Shown: positions 38,296 through 49,679, counted from the first letter of the stretch. The stretch: DNA of 64,000 nt from Limnobacter parvus (GCF_024623725.1 NZ_JANKHG010000016.1:1-64000), one strand, 5' to 3'. Numbers and translations are program-made. Notes: generated by a model not told the origin, from the sequence alone.

Positions 38296-39993
38296 TTAAT
38301 CGGCCTTTGTCGCGCTCAGAATTTCTTCAGTGCTGGTAATTCCCAAGCGAATTTTGGCCAGACCCGATTCGCTCATGCTAGCAATGCCTTCTTGCCGGGC
38401 AAGGCGCTCCATGTCCAACGCAGAAGCGCCAGTGATAATTAATTCCTGCATGGCTTCAGACACGGGAAGTACCTCGTAAATTCCAGTGCGACCCGAGTAT
38501 CCTGTCCCATTGCAGGACTCGCAGCCCACCGCGCAGAAGGGTGTCCAATCCTCTTGGGGGACCTCTTTGGTCATGCCAGCAGTGACCAAAGATTGAAGCC
38601 CTTGGGGGTGCGGTGATTTGCAGGTGCAAAGTTTGCGCACCAAGCGCTGGGCGATAATAAGGCTAACCGATGATGCGATGTTGAATGTTTCCACGCCCAT
38701 GTTTTTCAAGCGGATGATGGACGATACGGCGTCGTTCGTGTGCAGTGTGGACAACACTTTGTGCCCGGTTTGGGAGGCCTTGATGGAAATGTCCGCAGTT
38801 TCAAGGTCACGAATTTCGCCCACCATGATTACGTCAGGGTCTTGACGTAGCAGCGCTCGCAAGGCCTTCGCGAAGGTCAAGCCGATTCTTTCATTGATGT
38901 TGACTTGATTGATGCCAGGCAAATTGATTTCTGCAGGGTCTTCTACAGTGCTGATGTTGATTGAATCGTTGTTCAACATTTGCAGAAAGGTATACAGCGA
39001 CACTGTTTTGCCACTACCAGTCGGTCCTGTGACCAAAATCATGCCGTGGGGTTTGGCGAGCGCCTTCTCGACTGCGCTGCGCTGGTTGTTCTCGAATCCC
39101 AATTGCTCAAGCTTCAGCAGTGATTTGCTGGAGTCGAGCAAACGCATTACGATTTTCTCGCCAAACAGCGTGGGCAGCGTGCTGACTCGGAAATCAATTT
39201 TGCGCTCGTCTGCACCCAAAGTCAGGCGAATTCTGCCGTCTTGTGGAATGCGGGTTTCCGTCGTATTGAGCCTGCTCATGATTTTGATGCGGGCTGCAAT
39301 TTTTGATTTGGCCGCCAGTGGGGGCTGCGAGGTTTCCTGCAAAACCCCGTCAATCCGGAAGCGAACCCGGTAGCTTTTTTCATAGGGTTCAAAGTGAATG
39401 TCGGAAGCGCCTTTTTTCAATGCATCACTCAACACCCTTTGAACAAAACGCACGATCGGCGCATCGTCTACATCCGGTGAACTTTCTTCATTACCCGATC
39501 CACCAGATTCCGATTCCACATCGGTCAATAAACCGTCATCCATGCCCTGCGACGGATCATTTTTTTCAATCCGGCTTAACAGTTTGTCGTATTCCACCAC
39601 CACTGGTTCCACCTGCAACTGGGTGCGAAACTTCAATTGCTGGATGGTACTTAGGTCGGTGGGGTCAGCCATGGCAACGCTAAGTGCGCCGTGGCGGCGG
39701 TTTAGAACAAAAGCCTCAAGGCCTTTCTCCGCTTGAATCAGATCTGCCTCTACGCCTTCTCGATGTTCATCAAATTGGGCAAGGTCTAGCAGGGGGTAAC
39801 CAAAATGTTGAGCCACTGTACTGGCCAGCAATTCCGCGCTCACCACACCATTGTTAACAATCCAGTCTGCGACTGATCGGCCTTGCGCTTCCTCGGTGGT
39901 TAGCTGGTCCAGCTGATTTGCATCCAGAATTCCCTTGGCGGTCAGCGCCCGCACAAGCCCCGAGCTTTTGACGATTGCACTGCTGATGCTCAT
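38296..39993 (-). CDS. pilB: Type IV pilus extension ATPase
   Basis: 565 residues, with ribosome site GAAGGA before ATG 39993. N-terminal MshEN/GspE-II domain (residues about 20-160), then the motor: Walker A VTGPTGSGKTVSLY, Asp box region VEDPAEINL, Walker B RQDPDVIMVGEIRD, His box TGHKVLSTLHTND, and a zinc-binding four-Cys segment (CTCKSP and CESCNGTGYSGRTGIYE). It powers pilus extension. First gene of the pilB-pilC-pilD-coaE-zapD run. Confidence 0.95.
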   Translation of the reverse strand: MSISSAIVKSSGLVRALTAKGILDANQLDQLTTEEAQGRSVADWIVNNGVVSAELLASTVAQHFGYPLLDLAQFDEHREGVEADLIQAEKGLEAFVLNRRHGALSVAMADPTDLSTIQQLKFRTQLQVEPVVVEYDKLLSRIEKNDPSQGMDDGLLTDVESESGGSGNEESSPDVDDAPIVRFVQRVLSDALKKGASDIHFEPYEKSYRVRFRIDGVLQETSQPPLAAKSKIAARIKIMSRLNTTETRIPQDGRIRLTLGADERKIDFRVSTLPTLFGEKIVMRLLDSSKSLLKLEQLGFENNQRSAVEKALAKPHGMILVTGPTGSGKTVSLYTFLQMLNNDSINISTVEDPAEINLPGINQVNINERIGLTFAKALRALLRQDPDVIMVGEIRDLETADISIKASQTGHKVLSTLHTNDAVSSIIRLKNMGVETFNIASSVSLIIAQRLVRKLCTCKSPHPQGLQSLVTAGMTKEVPQEDWTPFCAVGCESCNGTGYSGRTGIYEVLPVSEAMQELIITGASALDMERLARQEGIASMSESGLAKIRLGITSTEEILSATKAD

Positions 39994-40092
39994 AGATCGA
40001 TGTCCTTCAAGGTGAACGGTTGGATCAAATGCTGGATTGCCCCACTATGCGTACTCAATGTGTACTTATCAATCACCTAGGCGGATGTTTTT

Positions 40093-41187
40093 TTAGCTGT
40101 TTCGGTGAACTGCAACGTCACAAAGCTCGGTAAGCGCGACTGAATAAGCGTTGTTATCCATCGAACCCAGCCGGCTTTTTGCTGATGCAGCCAAAGCCAG
40201 TGCCTTGTTGCGTGTGTAATCAAGCGAACCAGTTTGCGCCATGCTCGCCATAATGGCTGCAACATCTTGCGTGCCGCCATTGGCGATTGCGTCGCGAATC
40301 TGGTTTTGAATGGCTGGGCTGGCGCCTTGCATGGCATGAATCAGGGGCAGGGTGGGCTTGCCTTCACGCAGGTCGTCACCCACGTTTTTGCCCATTGCTG
40401 CGCTCTCGCCCGCATAGTCGAGCACATCGTCGATCAACTGAAATGCACTGCCCACTTCAGCACCGAAGCGGCCCAGGTTGGCAATGGTCTCTTTTGTTTG
40501 GCCGGTCACTATGCCCGCAAGGCGGCAAGAAGCTTCAAACAGCTTGGCTGTTTTGAAGTCGATAACCTGCATGTAGCGGGCCTCGGTAACCTCTGGGTCT
40601 TTGCAGTTCAATAACTGAAGTACTTCGCCTTCGGCAATGGTGTTGGTGGCCTCGGACAATACATCCATGACGTCCATCAGGCCGATTTTCACCATCATTT
40701 GAAATGATCTTGAATACAGGAAGTCGCCCACCAGCACGGCCGCAGAATTGCCATATTCCGCATTGGCGGTCAGGCGGCCACGCCGCATGTCCGATTCATC
40801 CACCACATCATCATGAAGCAGGGTTGCAGTGTGAATAAACTCCACAATTGCTGCCAATTCAATGGCTTGCGCCATTTGCTGCTGGTTGGCACACAGGGCG
40901 CGGGCGGTTAAAATAACCAAAGCCGGGCGCAAACGTTTGCCCCCGGCATTGATAATATAGTCACTGATCTGATTGATCAGGCTGACCTCGGAATGCAGGC
41001 TGGTGCGAATCACCTGGTCGAGCTGCTGCATATCGGCTGCGATCGGGGACAACACACTTTTCACACTGGGCGCGGGGCTGGGCATGGGGTTCACTGCATC
41101 TGGTGATGATTTATGTTGCGCATATTGTACTTGAGGGTGTTTGACAAAAGCCGCAGTGGCTTTACAGAATGTGCGTACTTTGCTCAC
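40093..41187 (-). CDS. ispB: Octaprenyl (polyprenyl) diphosphate synthase
   Basis: Up to 364 residues; the Met at 41085 is an alternative start giving about 330, closer to the family. It makes the long isoprenoid tail of ubiquinone. First Asp-rich motif LLHDDVVDESDMRRG, second QLIDDVLDYAG, plus NAGGKRLRPALVIL. It is divergent from rplU, an arrangement conserved across proteobacteria. Chain length cannot be fixed from sequence. The 99-base gap to pilB carries nothing evident. Confidence 0.93.
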   Translation of the reverse strand: MSKVRTFCKATAAFVKHPQVQYAQHKSSPDAVNPMPSPAPSVKSVLSPIAADMQQLDQVIRTSLHSEVSLINQISDYIINAGGKRLRPALVILTARALCANQQQMAQAIELAAIVEFIHTATLLHDDVVDESDMRRGRLTANAEYGNSAAVLVGDFLYSRSFQMMVKIGLMDVMDVLSEATNTIAEGEVLQLLNCKDPEVTEARYMQVIDFKTAKLFEASCRLAGIVTGQTKETIANLGRFGAEVGSAFQLIDDVLDYAGESAAMGKNVGDDLREGKPTLPLIHAMQGASPAIQNQIRDAIANGGTQDVAAIMASMAQTGSLDYTRNKALALAASAKSRLGSMDNNAYSVALTELCDVAVHRNS

Positions 41188-41193
41188 AAGGCT

Positions 41194-41222
41194 TTGACAT
41201 CATTGCACTTTCCGAGCATAAT
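41194..41222 (+). promoter_or_regulatory. Sigma-70 promoter of rplU-rpmA
   Basis: TTGACA (41194-41199), a 17-base spacer and CATAAT (41217-41222) sit 78 bases before rplU. This is a near-consensus promoter, as expected for ribosomal protein genes. Confidence 0.8.
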
Positions 41223-41299
41223 TGCGGGCTATCCGAATTTCTTCGGGTTCATTAATTGAAGTTAATTGAAAACTTAACTGATAAGTTTAGAGGTCAACT

Positions 41300-41611
41300 A
41301 TGTACGCGGTCATAAAAACCGGCGGCAAGCAATACAAGGTTGCTGCTGGCGAAAAATTGAAAATAGAACAGATACCTGCTGACATTGGCCAAGAAATCTC
41401 TCTGGATGAAGTGCTCGCCTGCGGTAGCGGTGACACTGTAAAAGTGGGTACACCACTGGTTCAAGGGGCTTCGGTCACTGCAGTTGTTTTGGCACACGGT
41501 CGTCACGACAAAGTGAAGATCTTCAAGATGCGTCGTCGCAAGCACTATCAAAAGCGTCAAGGCCATCGCCAGAACTACACTCAAATCCAGATCCAAGCCA
41601 TCAACGCTTGA
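41300..41611 (+). CDS. rplU: 50S ribosomal protein L21
   Basis: 103 residues, the same length as E. coli L21. The opening [14 protein letters not shown] and the C-terminal [21 protein letters not shown] segment are diagnostic. It binds 23S rRNA near L20. First gene of the rplU-rpmA pair, driven by the strong promoter just upstream. Confidence 0.98.
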   Translation: MYAVIKTGGKQYKVAAGEKLKIEQIPADIGQEISLDEVLACGSGDTVKVGTPLVQGASVTAVVLAHGRHDKVKIFKMRRRKHYQKRQGHRQNYTQIQIQAINA

Positions 41612-41627
41612 TATAGGGGCATGACTC

Positions 41628-41888
41628 ATGGCAAGTAAGAAAGGCGGCGGCTCTACGCGCAACGGACGTGACTCAGAAGCCAAGCGACTGGGTGTGAAGG
41701 TATTTGGCGGTCAGGCTATCAACGCCGGCGGCATTATCATTCGCCAACGCGGCACACGTTTTCATGCTGGCGACAACGTCGGCATGGGCAAAGATCACAC
41801 ATTGTTCGCCTTGACCGATGGTCAAGTGCAGTTCTCAGTGAAAGGCGCTTTGCGTCGCAAAACTGTGAGCGTGGTCAACGAGGGTTAA
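41628..41888 (+). CDS. rpmA: 50S ribosomal protein L27
   Basis: 86 residues. Starts [22 protein letters not shown], an N-terminal tail that reaches toward the peptidyl transferase centre; there is no Firmicutes-type cleavable leader. [15 protein letters not shown] follows. Sixteen bases after rplU, and a strong terminator lies downstream. Confidence 0.98.
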   Translation: MASKKGGGSTRNGRDSEAKRLGVKVFGGQAINAGGIIIRQRGTRFHAGDNVGMGKDHTLFALTDGQVQFSVKGALRRKTVSVVNEG

Positions 41889-41924
41889 TTTTCTTCGTTC
41901 GCACCGCACACCGTGCTTGGTCCG

Positions 41925-41957
41925 ATAGCCCTGCATTGCAGGGCTATTTTTGTTTTT
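41925..41957 (+). terminator. Rho-independent terminator after rpmA
   Basis: ATAGCCCTGCA (41925-41935) and TGCAGGGCTAT (41937-41947) pair perfectly and are followed by a T-rich tract (TTTTGTTTTT). It separates rplU-rpmA from obgE, which would then need its own promoter or readthrough. Confidence 0.9.
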
Positions 41958-42007
41958 GGCCGGGTACATTCAAATTTAAAGTAAACAGACTAAGTCATCA
42001 GGCGTAG

Positions 42008-43138
<1,131 letters not shown>

Positions 43139-43143
43139 GTTCC

Positions 43144-44265
43144 GTGGAAGGAAAGTCTCTGGCAAATCAACGTGTTGTGGTGAAAGTAGGCAGCTCTTTG
43201 GTGACCAAGGGCGGTAAGGGCGTGGACATGGAATCCATTCGCGCCTGGGCTGCTCAAATTGCGGAGCTGGCCAACCAGGGTTGCGAAGTGGTGCTGGTTT
43301 CTTCGGGTGCAATCGCTGAGGGTATGAAACGCCTGAAATGGGCCAAACGCCCGCGCGAAATCCATGAACTACAGGCCGCAGCGGCGGTGGGGCAAATGGG
43401 CCTGGTGCATGCCTATGAAATCGGCTTTGCCGAACACGGCTTGGTGTGCGCGCAGGTGCTTCTAACCCACGCTGATTTGGCTGATCGTGAACGCTACCTG
43501 AATGCCCGCTCAACTCTGTATTCCTTGTTGGGCCACAAAGTGGTGCCCATCATCAATGAGAATGACACCGTGGTGACCGATGAAATTCGCTTTGGTGACA
43601 ACGACACGCTGGGCGCTTTGGTGACTAATCTGGTTGAAGCCGACACGCTGATTATTTTGACTGACCAAGTGGGGCTGTACGATTCCGACCCCCGAAAAAA
43701 CCCGCAAGCCCAGTTCATTGTTGAAGAAACCGCTGGCAACCCGATACTTGAGAAAATGGCAGGCGGTGCGGGCAGCAGTGTGGGAACGGGCGGCATGATC
43801 ACCAAAATACTGGCTGCCAAACGAGCAGCACGCAGTGGCGCAGCAACGGTTATTGCCAGTGGGCATGAGCCTGATGTGTTGGTGCGCTTGATGAAAGGCG
43901 AGTCGGTGGGCACTTACCTGAAAGCGCCCCTGGGTCGTTTGGCCGCCCGTAAGCAGTGGATGGCAGATCACCTTAAATTAAAAGGTTCACTGTCGCTGGA
44001 CGCTGGCGCAGCGGAGGCCTTGCGCAAGAAAAAAGGCAGTTTGTTGCCAATTGGCGTAACTGCTTGCCAGGGCAACTTTCAACGTGGCGATGTGGTGGCT
44101 TGTCTAAGCCCCGAAGGCGAGGAAGTTGCGCGTGGTTTGGTGAATTATGCCGCCGCCGAAGTTAAAAAAATTGCCAAGCAGCCCACCAGCGCGATAGAGT
44201 CCATTCTTGGTTATTTGGACGAACCCGAGCTGATACACCGCGACAATATGGTGGTGTTGGTATAA
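43144..44265 (+). CDS. proB: Glutamate 5-kinase
   Basis: 373 residues from GTG 43144, five bases after obgE. First step of proline synthesis. Kinase domain: [58 protein letters not shown]. The C-terminal PUA domain spans about residues 280-373 ([19 protein letters not shown]). proA is not next to it. Followed 18 bases later by the hydrolase gene. Confidence 0.96.
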   Translation: MEGKSLANQRVVVKVGSSLVTKGGKGVDMESIRAWAAQIAELANQGCEVVLVSSGAIAEGMKRLKWAKRPREIHELQAAAAVGQMGLVHAYEIGFAEHGLVCAQVLLTHADLADRERYLNARSTLYSLLGHKVVPIINENDTVVTDEIRFGDNDTLGALVTNLVEADTLIILTDQVGLYDSDPRKNPQAQFIVEETAGNPILEKMAGGAGSSVGTGGMITKILAAKRAARSGAATVIASGHEPDVLVRLMKGESVGTYLKAPLGRLAARKQWMADHLKLKGSLSLDAGAAEALRKKKGSLLPIGVTACQGNFQRGDVVACLSPEGEEVARGLVNYAAAEVKKIAKQPTSAIESILGYLDEPELIHRDNMVVLV

Positions 44266-44283
44266 CGAAATAGGAGTGGGCTG

Positions 44284-45141
44284 ATGGAGCTGTCGATGTG
44301 GAAAAACAGTGGGCAGTTTTTCGACTGGAAAGGCCACTCCATTTTTGTACAAGACACTGCAGCAACCAACAAACCCGCACTTCTTCTGATTCACGGTTTT
44401 CCAACCGCCAGCTACGACTTTCATTTGCTGTGGCCAGACCTGGCCGAATCTCACAGGTTGATTGCCTTCGACATGCTGGGTTATGGCTATTCCGACAAGC
44501 CCCGCACCTGGCAGCATTCCATTTTCAATCAGGCTGACATTGCCGAAGCCTTGCTGCGCAGCAAAGGCATTGGTGAATGCACGATGATTACCCACGATGT
44601 AGGCGACACCGTCGGCCAAGAGCTGTTGGCCCGGCACGCCGAAGGAAAGTTGGGTTTTCGCCTAAAGCGTGTGGTGATGTTCAATGGTGGGCTGTTTCCC
44701 GAAACCCACCGCGCTATCCTTGTTCAAAAACTATTGCTCAGTCCGCTTGGCTTTTTGGTCACAAGGTTGATGAAAAAGGAAAAGCTGGCCGCCAGCCTGC
44801 GCAGTGTGTGTTCAGCCGGTTTAAGTGATGCCGACATTGATGCGGCCTGGGCCCTGATGGCTCACAAGAAAGGCAACCAGTGCATGCACCTTTTAATTCA
44901 GTACATGCGTGAGCGGCGCGAAAATCGCGACCGTTGGGTAGGGGCTTTGCAGAAAGCCGATATGCCCTTTGTGCTGATCGACGGAATTGAAGACCCGATT
45001 TCTGGCGAACACATGGTGCAGCGCTTTGAAGAATTGGTGCCGGGTAAGCAAACAATCCGCTTGCCGGGTTTGGGGCACTACCCCCATTTGGAAAATGCGC
45101 CACAGGTGTTGGCGATACTTAGGCCATTGATCGCCAATTAG
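44284..45141 (+). CDS. Alpha/beta hydrolase with Asp nucleophile, MEST-like
   Basis: 285 residues, no signal peptide. LLLIHGFPTASYDFHLLWPDL carries the oxyanion HGFP motif. The nucleophile elbow reads THDVGDTVGQELL, so the nucleophile is Asp as in haloalkane dehalogenases and epoxide hydrolases rather than Ser. The HDxGDxVxxELL pattern is like animal MEST/PEG1 and its bacterial relatives. A final His lies in LPGLGHYPHLENAP, and DGIEDPIS is a likely acid. Substrate unknown; epoxide hydrolase-type chemistry is plausible. It may be co-transcribed with proB. Confidence 0.85.
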   Translation: MELSMWKNSGQFFDWKGHSIFVQDTAATNKPALLLIHGFPTASYDFHLLWPDLAESHRLIAFDMLGYGYSDKPRTWQHSIFNQADIAEALLRSKGIGECTMITHDVGDTVGQELLARHAEGKLGFRLKRVVMFNGGLFPETHRAILVQKLLLSPLGFLVTRLMKKEKLAASLRSVCSAGLSDADIDAAWALMAHKKGNQCMHLLIQYMRERRENRDRWVGALQKADMPFVLIDGIEDPISGEHMVQRFEELVPGKQTIRLPGLGHYPHLENAPQVLAILRPLIAN

Positions 45142-45224
45142 CCTAACTATGATTACCTCAATGTAGTTGTTTTTGCTCTGTTTTTCGAGTCCCACTACTC
45201 TCCATCGTTTCATTGGAGATGGCG

Positions 45225-45785
45225 ATGTCATTTGAGGTTGATTATGCGTTTCTTTCCAAGTTGGAGGGTGGTTGCAGAACTGGTGGCTACATCCCCGATC
45301 TGGAAAAGAGCAAAAGCGGCGTAACAATTGCAACAGGCTTTGATTTGGGAGCCCGCAACGAGGATGATCTACGTCGACTTGGTATTCAGGGTTCTTTGTT
45401 TAAAAAGTTGGCACCTTATCTTGGGCTGAAAAAGCATGATGCTGCCAGGAAACTCGAGAAAAGCCCGCTGAGTATTACTGCGACCGAATGTCTACAAATT
45501 GATCAAGTGGTTAAAACTCATTATTTAACGCAACTTGCTAAACGTTACAACAACGCAATCTCCAATAGTGCGACGAAATTCGAGGATCAAAAGCCTGAGT
45601 TTCAAACTGTCATTACCTCGGTATCTTTTCAACACGGGCTGGAACTGGCTCGATCCACACCTAAGTTTTGGGCTTCAGTTGTCGCCCAGGACTGGGAACT
45701 CGCAGTCAGAATACTGCGCAACTTCCAGGATCAATATCCCACAAGAAGAAATAAGGAAGCGGACCTAATGGAGAAGGCACTTTGA
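45225..45785 (+). CDS. Pesticin/T4-lysozyme-type muramidase without signal peptide (candidate antibacterial toxin)
   Basis: 186 residues from ATG 45225 (GGAG seven bases upstream; TTG 45213 and ATG 45219 are alternatives). The N-terminal region FLSKLEGG...SKSGVTIATGFDLGARN matches the catalytic region of the pesticin muramidase domain: likely Glu14, Thr34 (or Thr37) and Asp40. FQTVITSVSFQHG and the C-terminal RRNKEADLM also fit. It should cleave the MurNAc-GlcNAc bond. It has no export signal, receptor domain or phage neighbours. Its TGA overlaps the TTG start of a lipoprotein gene, which suggests a toxin/immunity pair, possibly a type VI cargo effector. A stray phage endolysin is the main alternative. 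Confidence 0.8.
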   Translation: MSFEVDYAFLSKLEGGCRTGGYIPDLEKSKSGVTIATGFDLGARNEDDLRRLGIQGSLFKKLAPYLGLKKHDAARKLEKSPLSITATECLQIDQVVKTHYLTQLAKRYNNAISNSATKFEDQKPEFQTVITSVSFQHGLELARSTPKFWASVVAQDWELAVRILRNFQDQYPTRRNKEADLMEKAL

Positions 45786-46414
45786 GAAACTATCTGCTGG
45801 CTTTTTTGGTTGCGCTTGTTGGCTGCTCAAGTGGAAAATCCCCTGACAATGATTATTTGTGGCTGGACCCAGATGTGCAGGAGAAAGTACAAAAATCATC
45901 TAAAGAATCAGAGCTCTCCCGGCCTCAGGTCGAATTTACCAATGGAAATACAGTAAGTAACTGTGAAGAATATTTCCTGCAAGAAGGTGGTTTTACCGAG
46001 ACCGCTGCGAACTACACCGCACGTTCGCATTATTTGATCTGTGATGCATTAAAGCTGGCTGAAACATGGCCGCCAAAGTCTGGCGGAAAGCCGCTTGATC
46101 AAGATCTGTCATTGTGTTCAAGCTTAAATTTGGCCAGTTTCAAGCATTCCCTTCGACCACGCATTGAAACAGAGAATGCTACGCTGACTCAGTTGTTTGG
46201 TGCAGAAGCGGTTGACGGCGTGAATACTTGCACCTTCCAGGGAGAAGGGCGAAATCTCGTGCTGAACGCGGTTTTGCTTGTGAAGGAACCTGAAAAACCA
46301 AAGAAGATGTGGGTGTGGGTGATCGACGAAATATTGGAGGCCACCTATCGTTCTTACGAGCCTGTTTGGTTTGTTTTCGACGAGTCCAAAAGCATGTGGA
46401 TTGCGACCCAATAA
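45782..46414 (+). CDS. Hypothetical lipoprotein, candidate periplasmic immunity protein
   Basis: 210 residues from TTG 45782, overlapping the muramidase stop (TTGA), a sign of translational coupling. A short signal ends in a lipobox (FLVALVGC-SSG, Cys15), so it should be anchored in the periplasm, where a muramidase would act. The body has several Cys (NCEEYF, LICDAL, LSLCSSL, VNTCTF) that may form disulfides, and a Trp-rich C-terminal part (KKMWVWVIDE, YEPVWFVFDE). No known family recognised. The immunity role is inferred from coupling and location. It is followed by a strong terminator. Confidence 0.7.
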   Translation: MRNYLLAFLVALVGCSSGKSPDNDYLWLDPDVQEKVQKSSKESELSRPQVEFTNGNTVSNCEEYFLQEGGFTETAANYTARSHYLICDALKLAETWPPKSGGKPLDQDLSLCSSLNLASFKHSLRPRIETENATLTQLFGAEAVDGVNTCTFQGEGRNLVLNAVLLVKEPEKPKKMWVWVIDEILEATYRSYEPVWFVFDESKSMWIATQ

Positions 46415-46446
46415 AAAAACGCGAACCAAGTGGTTCGCGTTTTTTT
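46413..46446. terminator. Bidirectional terminator between the lipoprotein gene and rppH
   Basis: Seven A, then ACGCGAACCA (46419-46428) pairing with TGGTTCGCGT (46431-46440), then six T. The A- and T-runs make it work for both converging genes. Confidence 0.95.
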
Positions 46447-47005
46447 ATGTCGACTCAGGTTTTTCTTGGGTTTCCTCGGCTTTTACAGCAGGTTCCCAGT
46501 GGTCGCCCCGCGGCAGTCGCCTTGGGTCATTTCTGGAAAACAGCAGTTTGGCCAACTCTCCCAATGCTTGTTTGTACACATCCCTTTTGAAATCAATCAC
46601 ATTTTCAAGTGGAACCCAATACTCGTTCCAACGCCATGCATCAAATTCAGGGTGTTCAGTGGCCCGCAGGCTTACATCACAATCCCTACCAACCAATTTC
46701 AGCAAAAACCAGATTTGTTTCTGGCCTTTGTAGCTTCCCCGCCATTCCCGTCGAATCCAGTGATCGGGCACGGTGTACCGCAACCAATTCCTGGTTCTTC
46801 CTATAATTTCAACATGTTCTGGCAACAAGCCAACTTCTTCGTGCAGTTCCCGGTACATGGCTTGCTCTGGTGATTCACCATGCTTGATTCCGCCCTGCGG
46901 AAATTGCCAGGAATGCTCACGAATTCGTTTGCCCCAAAAGACTTGCTTTCGGGAATTGGTCAAAATAATGCCGACGTTGGGACGGTAGCCTTCTTTATCA
47001 AGCAT
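46445..47005 (-). CDS. rppH: RNA pyrophosphohydrolase
   Basis: 186 residues from ATG 47005; the frame extends upstream but [15 protein letters not shown] is the family start. It removes pyrophosphate from mRNA 5' ends, triggering decay. The Nudix box lies in [33 protein letters not shown] and the C-terminal [13 protein letters not shown] are RppH-like. It is divergent from proS, as is usual. Confidence 0.94.
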   Translation of the reverse strand: MLDKEGYRPNVGIILTNSRKQVFWGKRIREHSWQFPQGGIKHGESPEQAMYRELHEEVGLLPEHVEIIGRTRNWLRYTVPDHWIRREWRGSYKGQKQIWFLLKLVGRDCDVSLRATEHPEFDAWRWNEYWVPLENVIDFKRDVYKQALGELAKLLFSRNDPRRLPRGDHWEPAVKAEETQEKPEST

Positions 47006-47145
47006 ACGCGCCCCGCAGATTTCTTTACAATTTAGAGTCATTATAAGCACCAGCCCGCGTTTGTACACCTAGGGTATCCGCGCTGCGGGCGGATAAAAGT
47101 ACAATCGCGGATCTAACCGATTCATTACTCACGAGTTTTTTGCAA

Positions 47146-48906
47146 ATGCGCGCCACACAGTTTTTTTTGAATACCCTGAAAGAAGCCCCTGCCGATGCAG
47201 AAGTCATTAGCCATCAGCTGATGATGCGGGCAGGCATGATCAAGCGTTTGGCTGGCGGCATTTACACCTACATGCCTGTGGGTTTGCGCTCAATTCGCAA
47301 AGTAGAAAATATTGTGCGTGAAGAAATGAACCGCGCTGGCGCGTTGGAATTGCTGATGCCGGCTGTGCAGCCCGCCGAGTTGTGGCAGGAAAGTGGTCGC
47401 TGGGAAAAGTACGGCGCAGAACTACTTCGCTTGAAAGACCGGCATGACCGCGATTATGTGATTGGCCCCACACACGAAGAAGTGATCACCGACGTGGTGC
47501 GCAAGGAAGTAAAAAGCTACCGCCAGCTGCCCTTGAACCTGTACCAGATTCAAACCAAGTTTCGCGATGAAATTCGCCCTCGCTTTGGCGTAATGCGTGG
47601 CCGTGAATTCGTGATGAAAGACGCGTATTCATTCGACCGCAACCAGGAAGCCGCCCTTAAAACCTACGACACCATGTTCGAGGCTTACCGCCGCATCTTC
47701 ACCCGCCTGGGCTTGAACTTCCGCGCCGTGAATGCAGATACAGGTTCAATTGGCGGCAACCGCAGCCATGAATTCCATGTGATCGCCGATACGGGCGAAG
47801 ACGCCATTGCGTATTGCCCAAGTTCGGATTACGCAGCCAACGTGGAGTTGGCCGAGGCGGTGTGCAACGCCCAGCGCTCAGCGGCTGGAAAAGCGCTTGA
47901 GAAGGTTCACACGCCCGGAAACTCAACATGCGAAGCCGTGGCTGCCCAATTGGGCTTGAGCTTGAGCGCGACTGTGAAAAGTGTGGTGTTTGCCAACGAG
48001 TTTGTAGAAAAAGATGAAACCAAGGCAGTCAAGAAGGTACAAATCATATTGGCGCTGGTGCGTGGCGACCATGAAGTCAACGACATCAAATTGGGCAAGC
48101 TGCATGGTGTACAGGAACTGCGCTTGGCCACCGAGGCTGAAATTGTTGCTGCGTTCGGCACCCAGCCTGGTTATTTGGGCCCCCTTGGCTTGAAAGGCGA
48201 AGTGCGGGTTGTGGCGGATCGCAGCGTAGCCGCCATGGGTGATTTTGTGTGCGGTGCGAACGCTGCAGACTATCACTACGCAGGCGTTAACTGGGGCCGC
48301 GATTTGCCCGAGCCTGAAGTGGCTGATATTCGCAACGTGGTGGAAGGCGATGCCTCGCCCGATGGCCAAGGCGTTTTGGCCATGTGCCGTGGCATTGAAG
48401 TGGGCCACGTGTTTTACCTGGGCACCAAGTATTCGGAAGCTCTGCAAGCCAAGTTTCTGGAAGAAAATGGCAAGCCAGCGGTGATTGAAATGGGTTGCTA
48501 TGGAATCGGTGTAACCCGTATTCTGGGCGCTGCAATTGAGCAGAACTTTGATGATCGCGGGATTATTTGGCCGCTCAGCATTGCGCCCTTCGAGGTTGTG
48601 CTGTGCCCAATCGGCTACAAGAAAAGCGAGGAAGTGAAACTTCAGGCCGACAAGTTGTACCAGGAATTAAAAGACGCGGGTGTGGATGTGATGCTGGACG
48701 ACCGGGATGAACGCCCAGGCGTGATGTTTGCCGATTGGGAGTTGATTGGTGTGCCACTGCGGGTTACCTTGGGCGACCGTGGTTTGAAAGATGGCAAAGT
48801 GGAGTTTCAATCTCGCGATGGCAAGGTTGAAAAACGCGATGTCGACGTTGGAGAAATTTTTGAGCAGTTGCGTGTGGAGCTTGCCAACAGGCAAGTCAGC
48901 TTGTAA
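47146..48906 (+). CDS. proS: Prolyl-tRNA synthetase (bacterial type with editing domain)
   Basis: 586 residues from ATG 47146. Class II marks: motif 2 [25 protein letters not shown] (overlapping pieces), motif 3 [12 protein letters not shown], and [14 protein letters not shown]. The editing insertion between motifs 2 and 3 (about residues 225-400) hydrolyses Ala-tRNA(Pro). Anticodon-binding domain at the C-terminus ([12 protein letters not shown] to the end). Full E. coli length (572). Its last bases overlap the transglycosylase frame. Confidence 0.96.
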   Translation: MRATQFFLNTLKEAPADAEVISHQLMMRAGMIKRLAGGIYTYMPVGLRSIRKVENIVREEMNRAGALELLMPAVQPAELWQESGRWEKYGAELLRLKDRHDRDYVIGPTHEEVITDVVRKEVKSYRQLPLNLYQIQTKFRDEIRPRFGVMRGREFVMKDAYSFDRNQEAALKTYDTMFEAYRRIFTRLGLNFRAVNADTGSIGGNRSHEFHVIADTGEDAIAYCPSSDYAANVELAEAVCNAQRSAAGKALEKVHTPGNSTCEAVAAQLGLSLSATVKSVVFANEFVEKDETKAVKKVQIILALVRGDHEVNDIKLGKLHGVQELRLATEAEIVAAFGTQPGYLGPLGLKGEVRVVADRSVAAMGDFVCGANAADYHYAGVNWGRDLPEPEVADIRNVVEGDASPDGQGVLAMCRGIEVGHVFYLGTKYSEALQAKFLEENGKPAVIEMGCYGIGVTRILGAAIEQNFDDRGIIWPLSIAPFEVVLCPIGYKKSEEVKLQADKLYQELKDAGVDVMLDDRDERPGVMFADWELIGVPLRVTLGDRGLKDGKVEFQSRDGKVEKRDVDVGEIFEQLRVELANRQVSL

Positions 48907-49603
48907 GTCAAAAGCCCAAGGGGCCGATGTTGCCACTTGGGTAGGCTCTGTCCCTAGGCTGTTTCAGTCGGTGGTGCTGTGGGCAGTGTTTGGCTTGGCA
49001 AGCCTTGTTACTTTGCCTGCGCATGCCAGCCAGCAGTACGAACCCATGGCTGACCATGTTCGCTTGGCCTTGCGCACGGCATTGAATGCGCCTGCTGCCC
49101 CCCGTCCAATTTTCGAATCGGTTGGGCACCGCATTGACTGGATGTCTGAAATGTCGCGCCGCCTTGCGCGCCGTGTGCCTGATTTTTCCGAGCGCACCGA
49201 ATTAATAAAGACTATTCGCTATGAAGCGCAGCGGGTTGGAATCGACCCACAAGTTATCTTCGCTGTGATCGAAGTGGAAAGTAACTTCCGCAGCAATGCC
49301 GTAAGCCATGCGGGGGCGATCGGTTTGATGCAAGTGATGCCGTTTTGGACCGATGTGTTGTCTAAAGGCAGTAAAAATGAGTTGCTGGAGCCGCGTGTGA
49401 ATATTCGCTACGGTTGCCTCATTCTTCGGCATTACTTGGACATTGAAAAAGGCAACCTGGATAGGGCGCTTGGGCGGTACAACGGCAGCCTGGGGCGTAT
49501 GACTTACCCGGATTTGGTTTACGACAGGCTTGAGCGGAATTGGGGTTATCGCTACGCCGAGCCGCGCACGGCGATGAACGATGTGGATGGGAAGAAGCGC
49601 TGA
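48872..49603 (+). CDS. Lytic transglycosylase (SLT family)
   Basis: About 243 residues if started at GTG 48872; TTG 48881 or a GTG just before the hydrophobic run (near 48975) are possible, so the start is unsure. A signal-peptide-like run ends LPAHASQQ. The SLT domain spans about residues 115-225: catalytic Glu in [31 protein letters not shown], then RYNGSLG and YPDLVYDRL. It cuts glycan strands with formation of 1,6-anhydroMurNAc, which AmpD in this window could help recycle. The upstream part overlaps the proS end by about 35 bases. Confidence 0.85.
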   Translation: MWSLPTGKSACKSKAQGADVATWVGSVPRLFQSVVLWAVFGLASLVTLPAHASQQYEPMADHVRLALRTALNAPAAPRPIFESVGHRIDWMSEMSRRLARRVPDFSERTELIKTIRYEAQRVGIDPQVIFAVIEVESNFRSNAVSHAGAIGLMQVMPFWTDVLSKGSKNELLEPRVNIRYGCLILRHYLDIEKGNLDRALGRYNGSLGRMTYPDLVYDRLERNWGYRYAEPRTAMNDVDGKKR

Positions 49604-49679
49604 ACTTCTTCACCAGCTTGGTGGGGTTAATTGTGCTGATTTGTCACTCGCCAACTCGTCGAGGGTCGCCCGTTCCGCA

